This document shows, piece by piece, positions 24,965 to 33,332 of a stretch of DNA of 59,397 bases. Made by a program: the position numbers and the translations under genes. Each line of letters begins with the position of its first letter. Position 1 is the stretch's first letter. The notes below the pieces were generated by a model. It was not told the DNA's origin, made no database searches, and saw nothing but the letters and a program-made list of their open reading frames with translations. This stretch comes from an uncultured Bacteroidales bacterium (lineage in GTDB: Bacteria; Bacteroidota; Bacteroidia; Bacteroidales; Paludibacteraceae): assembly GCA_902765485.1 (NCBI GenBank), contig CACWZZ010000020.1, positions 1-59,397 on the forward strand, in the 5' to 3' direction.

Positions 24965-25984
24965 TTATCTATATTGTATCCAACCGCAAGAGGCTCCCTC
25001 TAACATCAAAATATTTCTTTTATATGATTCATCGTAACCATCATAGAAATACCTCATCATACTGTCTTGTATACAAGAAAAAAGCGTAAACATTGAGCAT
25101 TCGGAAGAGTTGACTTTTCCAGTAAGATTATATTCGTTGGGACTCCATATGGAACTCTTCTCTCTTCTTGTTCTTCGTTCTGCATAATTAAGAAAAGTAA
25201 TAGAAGATGTATCTTGGAAGTAAACGATTTTGCCTTTGTAACTAAATGCCTCAAATGTTTTAGGTAGTTTGAATTTACGCATTATACCGCAATTCACTAA
25301 TTTATTTGACTTATACTGCTGCCAAGAACCATCCATGTGTAATAATAGAACATTAGTAGAATCTGTTCTGCATTCGCAATCAGTGCCAAAAACATAAGAA
25401 TTGGCATTGAATAGATATGTCCCCGCGCGGTGCTCCAAAGGCTCATATTCTACATTGAAAGCTCCGCCCCATAGTCCGGTTTTCTGCTGGTGTTCTATGC
25501 CTTGTTGTCTAAGTTCATAGTACTTATTTAGATTCTTTGCGCTCATGCTTTTTATTTCTAACGGATAGTTGCATGGTTCGGTAGCCGGCATGACGGGATA
25601 GACGAGAGAGTCGTTGTATTTGATGATGAACAATTCGCGCGTGGGGATATAGAATGTATATCGCCTTGTGGTGTCGTTTGCTGCTTGGTTCAGGAGTGCG
25701 CTCTTTGTGTCTCTTGGTGCTTCGTACAGGTAGAGGGTGTCCTTGTCTGCTTTGGCACGGAGCAGCTGACGCCCTTGGTTGAGCGTGATACGCAGGGTGT
25801 CGGCATGCCAAAGAAGGCTCATGGTGCCTTTGAGGGTTTGGGATGAGTCGTTCACTTCTGCGTCAATAATCTCTCCGCTTAACGGCTGTGTGCCATATTT
25901 GCCCGTAACATATCCGCTCTTCACGCCGCAGGCGGAGAGGGAGAATGCAAGGATAAGCAATACTATGTATGTATAGTTGGTCAT
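24965..25984 (-). CDS. Lipoprotein of unknown function
   Basis: 339 aa. Residues 1-19 are a lipoprotein signal (IVLLILAFSLSAC, lipobox LSAC), placing the protein in the inner or outer membrane facing the periplasm or surface. No known domain is recognised. The N-terminal third is beta-rich and the C-terminus cysteine-containing (EGASCGWIQYR). It follows the hypothetical protein 26007-26432 with only a repeat (TTTACTCA) between them. A T9SS-like tail lies directly downstream in a different frame. Confidence 0.7.
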   Translation of the reverse strand: MTNYTYIVLLILAFSLSACGVKSGYVTGKYGTQPLSGEIIDAEVNDSSQTLKGTMSLLWHADTLRITLNQGRQLLRAKADKDTLYLYEAPRDTKSALLNQAANDTTRRYTFYIPTRELFIIKYNDSLVYPVMPATEPCNYPLEIKSMSAKNLNKYYELRQQGIEHQQKTGLWGGAFNVEYEPLEHRAGTYLFNANSYVFGTDCECRTDSTNVLLLHMDGSWQQYKSNKLVNCGIMRKFKLPKTFEAFSYKGKIVYFQDTSSITFLNYAERRTRREKSSIWSPNEYNLTGKVNSSECSMFTLFSCIQDSMMRYFYDGYDESYKRNILMLEGASCGWIQYR

Positions 25985-26001
25985 TTACTCATTTACTCAT
26001 T
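25979..26001. repeat. TTTACTCA tandem repeat
   Basis: CATTTACTCATTTACTCATT at the start of the lipoprotein gene, related to the CATTTACCATT tracts at 29258 and 53403. Confidence 0.7.
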
Positions 26002-26006
26002 AGTTT

Positions 26007-26432
26007 TTATTGCTCGTGTGCCTGTTGGCGGAGGCGGGAATAGATGAGGGCATAGAGGAAGCGGTCGAACTGGGTGTAGATCTTCTGCTTGCCTGTTTTC
26101 TTGAGGACGGGTGCTTCGGGGTCGGGTTTGCCTGTAGTCAGTTGGCGGTCAAAGCGTGCGCGGAGAGTCGTCAGGTCCGTCGAATCGGAAGAGAGTAGTT
26201 GGTTGGTAAGACGTTGCGCCTGCTGCATGAGTTCCATATTCCGTTTTTCGTCTCCCCGCGGCGGTTTTTTCTTGAAGTTCCGTTTATCGACCTGGGTATA
26301 AGCGTGTCTCTTATCGAGTACGACGCGGCCGCGCGCATCGTACCTGCGCGTTCCTCGAAAAATAACTTCATCTTTGTGATTGAGTTTGCCCGTCAATCGC
26401 TCAAACATTGCTGTGAGACTAAATTTTGCCAT
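26007..26432 (-). CDS. Conserved-looking hypothetical protein
   Basis: 141 aa, basic, no signal peptide or membrane segment. The N-terminus MAKFSLTAMFERLTGKLNHK, a central KRHAYTQVDKRNFKKKP stretch and the aromatic C-terminus suggest a small nucleic-acid- or ribosome-associated protein. I do not recognise a family with known function. It lies downstream of lpxA, separated by an 11-bp CCTAGGTAT array. Confidence 0.65.
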   Translation of the reverse strand: MAKFSLTAMFERLTGKLNHKDEVIFRGTRRYDARGRVVLDKRHAYTQVDKRNFKKKPPRGDEKRNMELMQQAQRLTNQLLSSDSTDLTTLRARFDRQLTTGKPDPEAPVLKKTGKQKIYTQFDRFLYALIYSRLRQQAHEQ

Positions 26433-26471
26433 ATTGTCGTTGGTTTATCGTCATACTCCGGGGCCGACAAT

Positions 26472-26515
26472 AACCTAGGTATAACCTAGGTATCACCTAG
26501 GTATCACCTAGGGTT
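26472..26515. repeat. 11-bp tandem repeat (CACCTAGGTAT)
   Basis: Four exact-period units of [AC]ACCTAGGTAT between lpxA and the hypothetical gene. Each contains the palindrome ACCTAGGT. Confidence 0.9.
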
Positions 26516-26533
26516 GACCCGAAAGTTATAGTA

Positions 26534-27274
26534 TTATGCACGAACGATACCTCTTGTGGAGGCACGTACGAAATTCAGTATGAGGTCCCGTTCGGGCGAA
26601 GCGGGTATTTCCGCTTCGATGCGTTCGAGCGCTTGGGAGACGATCAAGCCTGAGTTATAGATGAGGCGGTAGGTCTCCTGGATCGTGTGTATCTGTTCGG
26701 GCGTAAAGCCGCGGCGGTTGAGTCCGACGGAGTTGATGCCGCAGAAAGCGATCGGATCTCTGGCGGCAATAACGTACGGCGGAATGTCCTTATTGATCTT
26801 CGATCCGCCCTGAATCATGACGTGCGAGCCGATATGCGAGAACTGGTGAACGAGTGTACCTCCGCCGATGATGGCGAAATCGTCCACTTCCACTTCTCCG
26901 GCTAACTGGGTCGCATTGGACATGATGATATTATCATGCAGGACACAATCGTGCGCGACATGGCAGTACGCCATGATGAGGTTGTTGGAGCCAATGACCG
27001 TTTTTCCTTTGGAGGCGGTACCGCGATGGACGGTAACGAACTCACGGAGGACACAGTTATCGCCGATGACGGTCCACGTCTCTTCGCCGCGGAACTTGAG
27101 ATCCTGCGGAACAGCGCCGATGACGGCGGAAGGGAAGACATGGCAGTTATCGCCGAGAATCACATTATCGTCGATATAGGCAAAGGCGTCGATGGTGACA
27201 TTTTTGCCGATTTGAGCCTTTGGGCTCACATATGCTAAAGGAGAGATGTTATTTTCGCATTTATTCATTTTCAC
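26534..27274 (-). CDS. lpxA: UDP-N-acetylglucosamine acyltransferase
   Basis: 246 aa. It catalyses the first step of lipid A synthesis, transfer of an R-3-hydroxyacyl chain from ACP to UDP-GlcNAc, in the cytoplasm. A left-handed beta-helix of hexapeptide repeats (IGKNVTIDAFAYIDDNVILG) fills residues 10-180. The catalytic histidine lies in AYCHVAHDCVLHDN near 117-130. A helical C-terminal region follows, as usual. It is the third gene of lpxD-lpxC-lpxA. Confidence 0.93.
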   Translation of the reverse strand: MKMNKCENNISPLAYVSPKAQIGKNVTIDAFAYIDDNVILGDNCHVFPSAVIGAVPQDLKFRGEETWTVIGDNCVLREFVTVHRGTASKGKTVIGSNNLIMAYCHVAHDCVLHDNIIMSNATQLAGEVEVDDFAIIGGGTLVHQFSHIGSHVMIQGGSKINKDIPPYVIAARDPIAFCGINSVGLNRRGFTPEQIHTIQETYRLIYNSGLIVSQALERIEAEIPASPERDLILNFVRASTRGIVRA

Positions 27275-27292
27275 ATTTTCCTATTTATTCGT

Positions 27293-28195
27293 TTATTCTG
27301 AGAGGATCTGGTTGCGGAGGCGGCGGACGCACTGGGTATTGAAGGTGTGTCCGGGTTTATAGGCTTTGACACGTCCCCGGAGCCGCAGCCCGAGGAGGGA
27401 GAGGTCTCCGATGACGTCCAGCAGTTTGTGCCGCGCCGGTTCATTGGGATAATTGAGCGGCGAGAGGTAACCGAGTTTCTTTGCATCCAGATGCGGCTGC
27501 CCCAGTTTGTCGCAGAAATAATCCATTCCGTCCTGGGAGAGTTCGGTTTCGTAGATGACAAGCGCATTCTTGAGGTCTCCGCCTTTGATGAGTCCGACGC
27601 GGAGAAGGGGTTCGATCTCGCGCACGAAACAGAAGGTCCGCGCCGCCGCCATGTCCACGGGGTAATCCGCGAGGTTTTTCAGCGTCGCATGTTGCTCACG
27701 GAGGAGCCGCGAGTCGAAGGCGATGGTGACATCAATCTCGTAATGGTCGCAAGGCTCGATACGCATCATGTTTCCGTGCTCGGATATATACTCGATGGGT
27801 TCGCGCACGACATAGACCTGTTGCTCGGCATCCTGTTCGACCAAGCCGACACGCTGGATCTCCTGCACAAAGAGTTTGGCAGAGCCATCGAGGATCGGCA
27901 TTTCGGGTGCATCGACATCGATGATACAGTTATCGACTCCCAGCGCGTAGAGGGCAGAGAGGGCATGTTCGACTGTGGAGATTTTCCATTTTCCCCGTTC
28001 AAGTACGGTGCCTCGCTCGGTAGCGGAGACATATTCCGCGAGTGCTTGGTGGCAAGGCTGTCCGGGCAAGTCCACGCGGCGAAGACAAACGCCTGTGTTC
28101 TCCGGCGCAGGACGGAAGGTAGCGGTCACAAAGAGACCTGTGTGCAGTCCGACCGAAGAGAGGGTAAAGCTATCTTTTAGGGTATGCTGTTTCAA
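27293..28195 (-). CDS. lpxC: UDP-3-O-acyl-N-acetylglucosamine deacetylase
   Basis: 300 aa zinc enzyme performing the committed deacetylation of lipid A synthesis. Visible motifs include SVEHALSALYALG-type sequence near 75-88 (zinc-binding His) and DVIGDLSLLG with its preceding His near 252-267. The final KPGHTFN contributes the catalytic histidine. In most Bacteroidota, LpxC is fused to the dehydratase FabZ; this protein ends right after the LpxC domain, and no fabZ frame lies between it and lpxA. Confidence 0.93.
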   Translation of the reverse strand: MKQHTLKDSFTLSSVGLHTGLFVTATFRPAPENTGVCLRRVDLPGQPCHQALAEYVSATERGTVLERGKWKISTVEHALSALYALGVDNCIIDVDAPEMPILDGSAKLFVQEIQRVGLVEQDAEQQVYVVREPIEYISEHGNMMRIEPCDHYEIDVTIAFDSRLLREQHATLKNLADYPVDMAAARTFCFVREIEPLLRVGLIKGGDLKNALVIYETELSQDGMDYFCDKLGQPHLDAKKLGYLSPLNYPNEPARHKLLDVIGDLSLLGLRLRGRVKAYKPGHTFNTQCVRRLRNQILSE

Positions 28196-28199
28196 GGGA

Positions 28200-28232
28200 A
28201 ATTAAAAATTAAAAATTATGAATTAAAAATTA
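28200..28232. repeat. AATTAAAA tract
   Basis: AATTAAAAATTAAAAATTAT between lpxD and lpxC. Similar tracts occur at 30580-30600 and 44783-44814. Confidence 0.6.
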
Positions 28233-29246
28233 GTGTTTGCCGCTTTGTTTGAAGCGTACAACGGCGCGTCGCCAGACAGAGGCGTCGATGGCAGGAGTGC
28301 CCATGTACGTGCCGGGTGCTTTGACTGTGTTCGGTACACCGGATTGCGCGCCAAAGACACAGTGGTCGGGTATCTCGATGTGTCCGGCTATGCCGACTTG
28401 TCCCGCGAGGATACAATGTGCGCCGATCTTGGAACTGCCGGCTATACCAACCTGTGCGCAGAGGAAAGAAGACGCGCCGACCTCGACGTTATGCCCGATC
28501 TGGACAAGATTGTCCAGTTTGGCGTTGGTGCGAATGACGGTCGAACCCATCATAGCGCGGTCGATCGTAGTGTTGGCTCCGATCTCCACATCGTCATCTA
28601 TGATGACATTTCCTATCTGCGGGATCTTCCGGTTGATACCCTGTGCGTCGGGTTCGAAACCGAAGCCGTCCGAGCCGACTACTGCTCCGGCATGGAGGAT
28701 ACAGTTCGCTCCAATGAGGCAGTTATAATAGACTTTGACGCCGGCATAGAGGACGGTATTGTCGCCAATCGTCACATTATCGCCGATATAGACATGCGGA
28801 TAGATCTGCACGCCTTTGCCGAGGCGGACGTTGCGCCCGATGTATGCGAATGCGCCGATATACGCATCGGATGGGATCTGTACTCCTTCGGCGACGAAGG
28901 ACGGCTGCTCAACGCCTTTGCGGGGCGGGTTCATCGCTTTGGAGACGATGGAGAGAAGTTGCGCCATCGCTCCGCGTGCGTTAGGAACGAGGATGAAAGC
29001 GCCAGAAACCCCACCCCGCCCCTCTCCACAAGGGAGGGAGTTCGGATCAGAGATGAGCGAGCGGGTGATGAGGACCACGCCGGCTTTGGTGTTAGCGAGG
29101 AAAGGGAGATATTTCTCCTCCGTGACAAAGGAGAGATGTTTGGGTTCCGCAGCCTCGATGGGCGCTACGTCGCAGACCATCGAAGACGCGTTTCCGTATA
29201 GTTCTCCGCCCAAGAGAGCGGCTATTTGCTGTGCACTAAATTCCAT
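28230..29246 (-). CDS. lpxD: UDP-3-O-(3-hydroxyacyl)glucosamine N-acyltransferase
   Basis: 338 aa from Met at 29246; the upstream ATG at 29261 is inside an intergenic repeat. It adds the second acyl chain in lipid A synthesis. The N-terminal uridine-binding domain is at 1-110, the left-handed beta-helix from about 115 to 300, and the catalytic histidine lies in NLVQIGHNVEVG. The N-terminal domain carries DPNSLPCGEGRGGVSG (near 85-100), an in-frame family C element between a beta strand and its partner. It is the first lpx gene, after the HD hydrolase. Confidence 0.92.
   Translation of the reverse strand: MEFSAQQIAALLGGELYGNASSMVCDVAPIEAAEPKHLSFVTEEKYLPFLANTKAGVVLITRSLISDPNSLPCGEGRGGVSGAFILVPNARGAMAQLLSIVSKAMNPPRKGVEQPSFVAEGVQIPSDAYIGAFAYIGRNVRLGKGVQIYPHVYIGDNVTIGDNTVLYAGVKVYYNCLIGANCILHAGAVVGSDGFGFEPDAQGINRKIPQIGNVIIDDDVEIGANTTIDRAMMGSTVIRTNAKLDNLVQIGHNVEVGASSFLCAQVGIAGSSKIGAHCILAGQVGIAGHIEIPDHCVFGAQSGVPNTVKAPGTYMGTPAIDASVWRRAVVRFKQSGKH
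29007..29043 (-). repeat. Family C element in lpxD
   Basis: CCCCACCCCGCCCCTCTCCA followed by CAAGGGAGGGAG, read as NSLPCGEGRGGVS. Confidence 0.92.
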
Positions 29247-29257
29247 GAAATTATTTA

Positions 29258-29292
29258 CCATTTAGTCATTTACCATGTACCATTTATTCAGT
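29258..29292. repeat. CATTTACCATT-type tract
   Basis: TTACCATTTAGTCATTTACC and a further CATT unit between the HD hydrolase and lpxD. Similar at 53403-53446. Confidence 0.75.
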
Positions 29293-30532
29293 CAAGGCGA
29301 TATTTGAACAAATACCTCTTTGTCGGTTTTCGTGTGAGTGCGGCGAGGTCGAGTATCTCGGAGGCTTCGGCTATGTCGCGCACGGTACCATCGTTATACA
29401 AGATGTCGATTGAGTCCGCTTTCTCGGAATAGGTATTGCTGGTGGATATATGTTCGGACCAGAAGTAACGGGCGTCCTCTTCGCTGATATGCAGGGCTTC
29501 GGCATATTCGCGGTTGAGGGCTTGTTTTTGGGCATCGGTAAGCGGCTCGGAGAGCAGTTCTCCGCGGAAAAGGCGGCGGTTGATGAAGCTCTCGGAAAGA
29601 GCGGAGAGCACTTTGTCGCCGCTGCTGATCCACGCCTTGATGGCGCAGAGCACGTCGTTATCGTCCAGCAGGGCATAGCGGTCCAGCGCTTCGCTATGAA
29701 CGGCAAAATCCGCAAACGTGATGTGATTATACAGGAAATAATGAAGCGCAGGGGAGCAGAAGAGCTCCACCCCTTTATGCGCCAGCTCCTTTGCGCGGGA
29801 GAGGATCTGGATGAGTTGCTGCTCGGCGGCGACGGAGGTCTTATGGAGATAGACCTGCCAGTACATGAGCCGGCGTGCGACAAGGAATTTCTCTACGGAG
29901 TAGATTCCTTTGACCTGCACGACGAGGCGGTCGTTCCGTACGTCGAGCATCTTCAGGAGCCGTTCGCTCGCCACACGCCCCTCCTGCACACCCGTGAAGA
30001 AGGAGTCGCGGCAGAGGTAATCCATCCGGTCCACATCCAGTTGGCTGGAGATGAGCTGGTGGAGGAAATGCTTGTGGTACTCATTCTTGAAGATCGCAAT
30101 CGCCATGTCGAGCGGTCCCTGTTCGTTGCGCGCCTTGCTGAGGTCGGCATTGATACGCTCCATCATAAGGAGAGATATATCTTCGTGTGTAACGCCATCG
30201 ACGAGGGTATGTTCGAGGACATGGGAGAACGGTCCGTGACCGATGTCATGGAGGAGGATCGCAATCATAGCGGAAGTTGCTTCTTCGTCCGTTATTTCAA
30301 CGCCTTTGAGCCTCAGCGAAGTAATTGCTTCCTGCATGAGGTGCATCGCTCCGAGCGAGTGCCCGAAACGGCTGTGCATCGCACCGGGATAGACCAAATA
30401 AGAGAGCCCTAATTGGCGGATTCGATTAAGTCGCTGCACATAAGGATGCTGCAGCACATCGTATATCAGTTCATTCGGAATCGAGAGGAAACCGAAGACA
30501 GGATCGTTAATAATTTTCAGTTTGTTAGCCAT
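29288..30532 (-). CDS. HD-domain phosphohydrolase
   Basis: 414 aa from Met at 30532; the earlier ATG at 30580 precedes the promoter. It is an HD-superfamily metal-dependent phosphohydrolase of the dNTPase-like type. Metal ligands are visible as RFGHSLGAMH (near 55-64), HDIGHGPFSH (near 95-104) and the later DVDRMDYL (near 165). The substrate is unknown. It is the first gene of the run leading into lpxD-lpxC-lpxA, a common Bacteroidales arrangement. Confidence 0.88.
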   Translation of the reverse strand: MANKLKIINDPVFGFLSIPNELIYDVLQHPYVQRLNRIRQLGLSYLVYPGAMHSRFGHSLGAMHLMQEAITSLRLKGVEITDEEATSAMIAILLHDIGHGPFSHVLEHTLVDGVTHEDISLLMMERINADLSKARNEQGPLDMAIAIFKNEYHKHFLHQLISSQLDVDRMDYLCRDSFFTGVQEGRVASERLLKMLDVRNDRLVVQVKGIYSVEKFLVARRLMYWQVYLHKTSVAAEQQLIQILSRAKELAHKGVELFCSPALHYFLYNHITFADFAVHSEALDRYALLDDNDVLCAIKAWISSGDKVLSALSESFINRRLFRGELLSEPLTDAQKQALNREYAEALHISEEDARYFWSEHISTSNTYSEKADSIDILYNDGTVRDIAEASEILDLAALTRKPTKRYLFKYRLD

Positions 30533-30550
30533 ACGCACATAAATCGGGCA

Positions 30551-30580
30551 CAAAGGTACGAAAAATATTTCGAAATTCAA
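30551..30580 (-). promoter_or_regulatory. Promoter of the HD hydrolase-lpx operon
   Basis: Minus strand: -33 TTG 30578-30580, -7 TACCTTTG 30551-30558, spacer 19. Confidence 0.8.
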
Positions 30581-30649
30581 AATAAAAATTAAAAATTAGC
30601 GAGAAAGACAAAAAAAACTATACTAAAAGTGTAGTAACACGTCCGTAAT

Positions 30650-30671
30650 GGTCGCGGAGTGGTCGCGGAGG
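30650..30671. repeat. 11-bp tandem repeat (GGTCGCGGAGT)
   Basis: Two perfect-period copies, GGTCGCGGAGT and GGTCGCGGAGG, in the divergent region upstream of ssb. Confidence 0.75.
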
Positions 30672-30718
30672 TGAAATTAGCGTTTGAGAAGCAATATGCA
30701 AATTTTTAGTACATTTTT

Positions 30719-30749
30719 TTGCGTAATTCAAAAAAAAGCAGTACCTTTG
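30719..30749 (+). promoter_or_regulatory. Promoter of ssb
   Basis: -33 TTG 30719-30721, -7 TACCTTTG 30742-30749, spacer 20. Confidence 0.8.
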
Positions 30750-30811
30750 CAGGCGCAAAGGTTTATGAATCATTTTAAAACAAACAAAAACAACAAATTT
30801 AAACAATTTTT

Positions 30812-31273
30812 ATGTCAAGCGTAAACAAAGTAATTTTAATTGGTAACGTTGGTGCAGATCCGGAAGTACGTTACCTGGACAGAGGCGTAGCGATTGCAAC
30901 ATTCAATTTGGCAACCACCGAACGCGGTTATGTAATGCAGAACGGTACTCAGGTGCCGGACGTGACGGAATGGCACTCGATCGTATTATGGCGCAATCTG
31001 GCGGAATGGGCTCAGCAGAACCTGAAGAAGAGCATGAAAGTGTATGTAGAAGGCAAACTGAAAACGCGCAGTTGGGAGAAAGACGGACAGATCCGCCGCA
31101 AGACAGAGGTGGTAGCAGAGAACATTCAGATCCTTTACCGTCCTGAGATTTACAGAAATCAGAATGCAGCCGGCAGCAGTCAGCCGTCAGACGAAGCAGT
31201 AGCACAGAACGACGGAGCAGAGGAGCCGAAGGAAGGCAGCCAGGGCGGTTTCTTTGACGGCATATTCAGATGA
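30812..31273 (+). CDS. ssb: Single-stranded DNA-binding protein
   Basis: 153 aa. The OB fold at residues 1-105 (NKVILIGNVGADPEVRYLD, WHSIVLWRNLAEWAQQNLKK) binds ssDNA as a tetramer in replication and repair. The linker 118-145 contains AAGSSQPSDEAV, derived from a family B tract (31166-31192). The C-terminal tip GGFFDGIFR departs from the usual acidic DDLPF-type ending. The stop overlaps the next gene's ATG (ATGA). Confidence 0.93.
   Translation: MSSVNKVILIGNVGADPEVRYLDRGVAIATFNLATTERGYVMQNGTQVPDVTEWHSIVLWRNLAEWAQQNLKKSMKVYVEGKLKTRSWEKDGQIRRKTEVVAENIQILYRPEIYRNQNAAGSSQPSDEAVAQNDGAEEPKEGSQGGFFDGIFR
31166..31192 (+). repeat. Family B tract in the ssb linker
   Basis: GCAGCCGGCAGCAGTCAGCC followed by GTCAG, read as AAGSSQPSD. 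A divergent copy. Confidence 0.65.
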
Positions 31274-32226
31274 GTAACAAAGAGCGATATAGCGAATGGG
31301 TAGCGGCTCAGGAGTACGTGCCGATTTTCATGCAGCCGTGGTGGATGGATGCCGTCTGCGCGGGCAAGGAATGGGACGTGCTGCTGGTGGAGCAGGAAGG
31401 CGAAATCGTCGGAGCTATGCCTTATTTATTACGCAAGCGCGCGTGGTTTCGGTATATCGTCATGCCCCAGCAGACCCAGATCGGCGGTATATGGGTGACG
31501 CCGGAGATCACGGCGGACCGATGGAAGACCGCAGAGGTGTGCCGGCTGATCAAAGAGCAGATAGACGGGTTAGGTATCGCTTATTACTACCAGCAATACC
31601 TGCCCGGCAGTCTTTGTGTAGATGCGATGCGTGCGTTAGGGTTCAAGACCAAGGAGCGCGTGACGTACCGGATGGAGAATCTGAGCAATCTGGACGAAGT
31701 GGTTGCGGGCTTCAGCAAGAACAAAAAAAGGCAGTTGCAGAAGGCGTTAAGTCTGCATGCCGAGCACGGAATGGAGATCGAAGATTTCTACCGGTTTCAT
31801 GTCCGCTGTCTGGCGGAAAAGAAGCGCAAGATCAGTTACAGCCGCGAGTTCCTGCTGGTGCTGGAGCGCAAAGCGCGGCGGTTAGGGCAATGCGAAGTGC
31901 TGAGTATCTGCAACGCCGACGGCGTGCCGTACGCAGCTGCGTTCCTCGTCTGGGACAAGCACTATATGTACTATCTGATACCGGCTTACGATCCGGCTTT
32001 CGGTGAGAGCGGCGCAGGTGCGTTGCTGGCGCTGGAAGCGATGAAACTGGCGCGTGAGAAACAGGTGCAGTTCGATTTCGAGGGTTCGATGGAGCGCGGT
32101 ACCGCGAAACATTACAAGCAATTCGGTTCCGTTCCGGCGACCTATTACAGCGTAGAGAAATACTACAAACCTATTTTCCGGATTGCAATCTGGCTGCAGA
32201 AGTTGCGGGAACTGAAGTTCCATTAA
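31270..32226 (+). CDS. FemAB/GNAT-fold acyl- or aminoacyltransferase
   Basis: 318 aa soluble protein. Two GNAT-like halves are apparent. The conserved segment FEGSMERGTAKHYKQFG near 278-294 is typical of FemAB/BioF2-like acetyltransferases in Bacteroidota. Possible roles are modification of peptidoglycan precursors or of surface glycans. The following two glycosyltransferase genes favour a cell-envelope glycan role, but the substrate is unknown. It is translationally coupled to ssb by a 4-base overlap. Confidence 0.78.
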   Translation: MSNKERYSEWVAAQEYVPIFMQPWWMDAVCAGKEWDVLLVEQEGEIVGAMPYLLRKRAWFRYIVMPQQTQIGGIWVTPEITADRWKTAEVCRLIKEQIDGLGIAYYYQQYLPGSLCVDAMRALGFKTKERVTYRMENLSNLDEVVAGFSKNKKRQLQKALSLHAEHGMEIEDFYRFHVRCLAEKKRKISYSREFLLVLERKARRLGQCEVLSICNADGVPYAAAFLVWDKHYMYYLIPAYDPAFGESGAGALLALEAMKLAREKQVQFDFEGSMERGTAKHYKQFGSVPATYYSVEKYYKPIFRIAIWLQKLRELKFH

Positions 32227-32256
32227 ACGGTTAAACTGTTAAACTGTTAAAACGTT
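32225..32256. repeat. TTAAACTG tandem repeat
   Basis: GGTTAAACTGTTAAACTGTT between the FemAB-like and glycosyltransferase genes. Confidence 0.75.
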
Positions 32257-32258
32257 CC

Positions 32259-33332
32259 TTGCGAGTACTCTACCTCACACCGTGGTATCCGTCTGAGCAA
32301 GACGCGATGAGTGGTCTCTTCGTGCAGAAGCACGCGGAGTCTGTTCGTGCGCAGGGTTGCGAAGTGTGGGTGATTCATTCAGAGAGTTGGCGCGAACTGC
32401 TCTTGGCATGGCGAGACTTGCGGCGCGAAGGATGGATGCCGGATGTGGTGCAACTGAATGTCATTCAGAAGCAAGGTGTTCTCGCATTGTGGCTGAAACG
32501 GCGATATGGGATTCCGTATGTGATCGTAGAGCACTGGAGCGGGTACCTGCCGGAGAACGGGATGTTCGGGCGACTGAACATTCTCAAAAAGAAACTCTAC
32601 AAACGCATTGCCGCAGAGGCTTCCGCGATCCTGCCCGTAAGCGACCGGTTAGCCGAAGCGATGCAAGAATGCGGCATAGAAAACCACAAGTGGCTGAGGA
32701 TCAACAATGTAGTGGATGACTTCTTTTTCGATAAATCGACATATCGAAATATTGATATATCGAACCGTCCCAAAAGGTTTCTCCATGTAAGCTGTTTTGA
32801 CGAGCGCGCGAAGAACGTATCGGGTCTGCTACGGGCGGCAAAGATGCTGAGCGAAAAAAGGCAGGACTGGCAGCTGGTAATGGTCGGAACCGGTATTGAT
32901 TATGAGGATATGCGCGCGTACGAGCGGGATTTGGATATCCCTGAAGGTCTGATCCGCTGGACGGGTGAGTTGACGCCGCGCGAAGTGGCGGACGAGATGC
33001 ACCGCGCGGATGTGTTTGTGCTCTCCAGCCGGTACGAGACGTACGGCGTAGTGCTGGCGGAAGCGGCAGTCGCAGGCATGCAGATTGTGAGTACGCCGGT
33101 GGGGATAGCCGAAGAAGTGGGTGCACTCATTGTGTCGCAAGAGATCGCGCAAAACAAAGCCGGTAAGTTTGCGGAGTTTCTGGAAGCGGCGGCGTGGAAG
33201 CCGTCAGAGATCAGCCCTCAGAAGTCAGCTATCAGTTGTCAGCCGTCAGAGGTCAGAAGTCAGTATTCGGCAGAAAGTATTGGAAAGAAACTCAAAGAGG
33301 TCTATGATAGCTGTTTGCATCGCGACATATAA
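32259..33332 (+). CDS. Glycosyltransferase family 4
   Basis: 357 aa, GT-B fold. Start at TTG 32259 (reads MRVLYLTPWYPSEQDAMSG), which gives the proper first beta strand; no ATG fits. The donor-binding region is HRADVFVLSSRYETYGVVLAEAAV near 247-270, with the EX7E glutamates, and it would retain the anomeric configuration. Residues 313-340 (PSEISPQKSAISCQPSEVRS) are a family B element. The linker SKSTYRNIDISNRP-like segment near 165-178 comes from an ATATCGA-rich tract. The last 29 bases overlap the start of the next gene. It probably acts in capsule, LPS or glycoprotein synthesis. Confidence 0.85.
   Translation: MRVLYLTPWYPSEQDAMSGLFVQKHAESVRAQGCEVWVIHSESWRELLLAWRDLRREGWMPDVVQLNVIQKQGVLALWLKRRYGIPYVIVEHWSGYLPENGMFGRLNILKKKLYKRIAAEASAILPVSDRLAEAMQECGIENHKWLRINNVVDDFFFDKSTYRNIDISNRPKRFLHVSCFDERAKNVSGLLRAAKMLSEKRQDWQLVMVGTGIDYEDMRAYERDLDIPEGLIRWTGELTPREVADEMHRADVFVLSSRYETYGVVLAEAAVAGMQIVSTPVGIAEEVGALIVSQEIAQNKAGKFAEFLEAAAWKPSEISPQKSAISCQPSEVRSQYSAESIGKKLKEVYDSCLHRDI
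33199..33272 (+). repeat. Family B repeat in the GT4 gene
   Basis: About ten units of a variable TCAGNNG/TCAGCCG 7-mer, read as PSEISPQKSAISCQPSE. It is the longest coding copy in the window. Confidence 0.88.
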
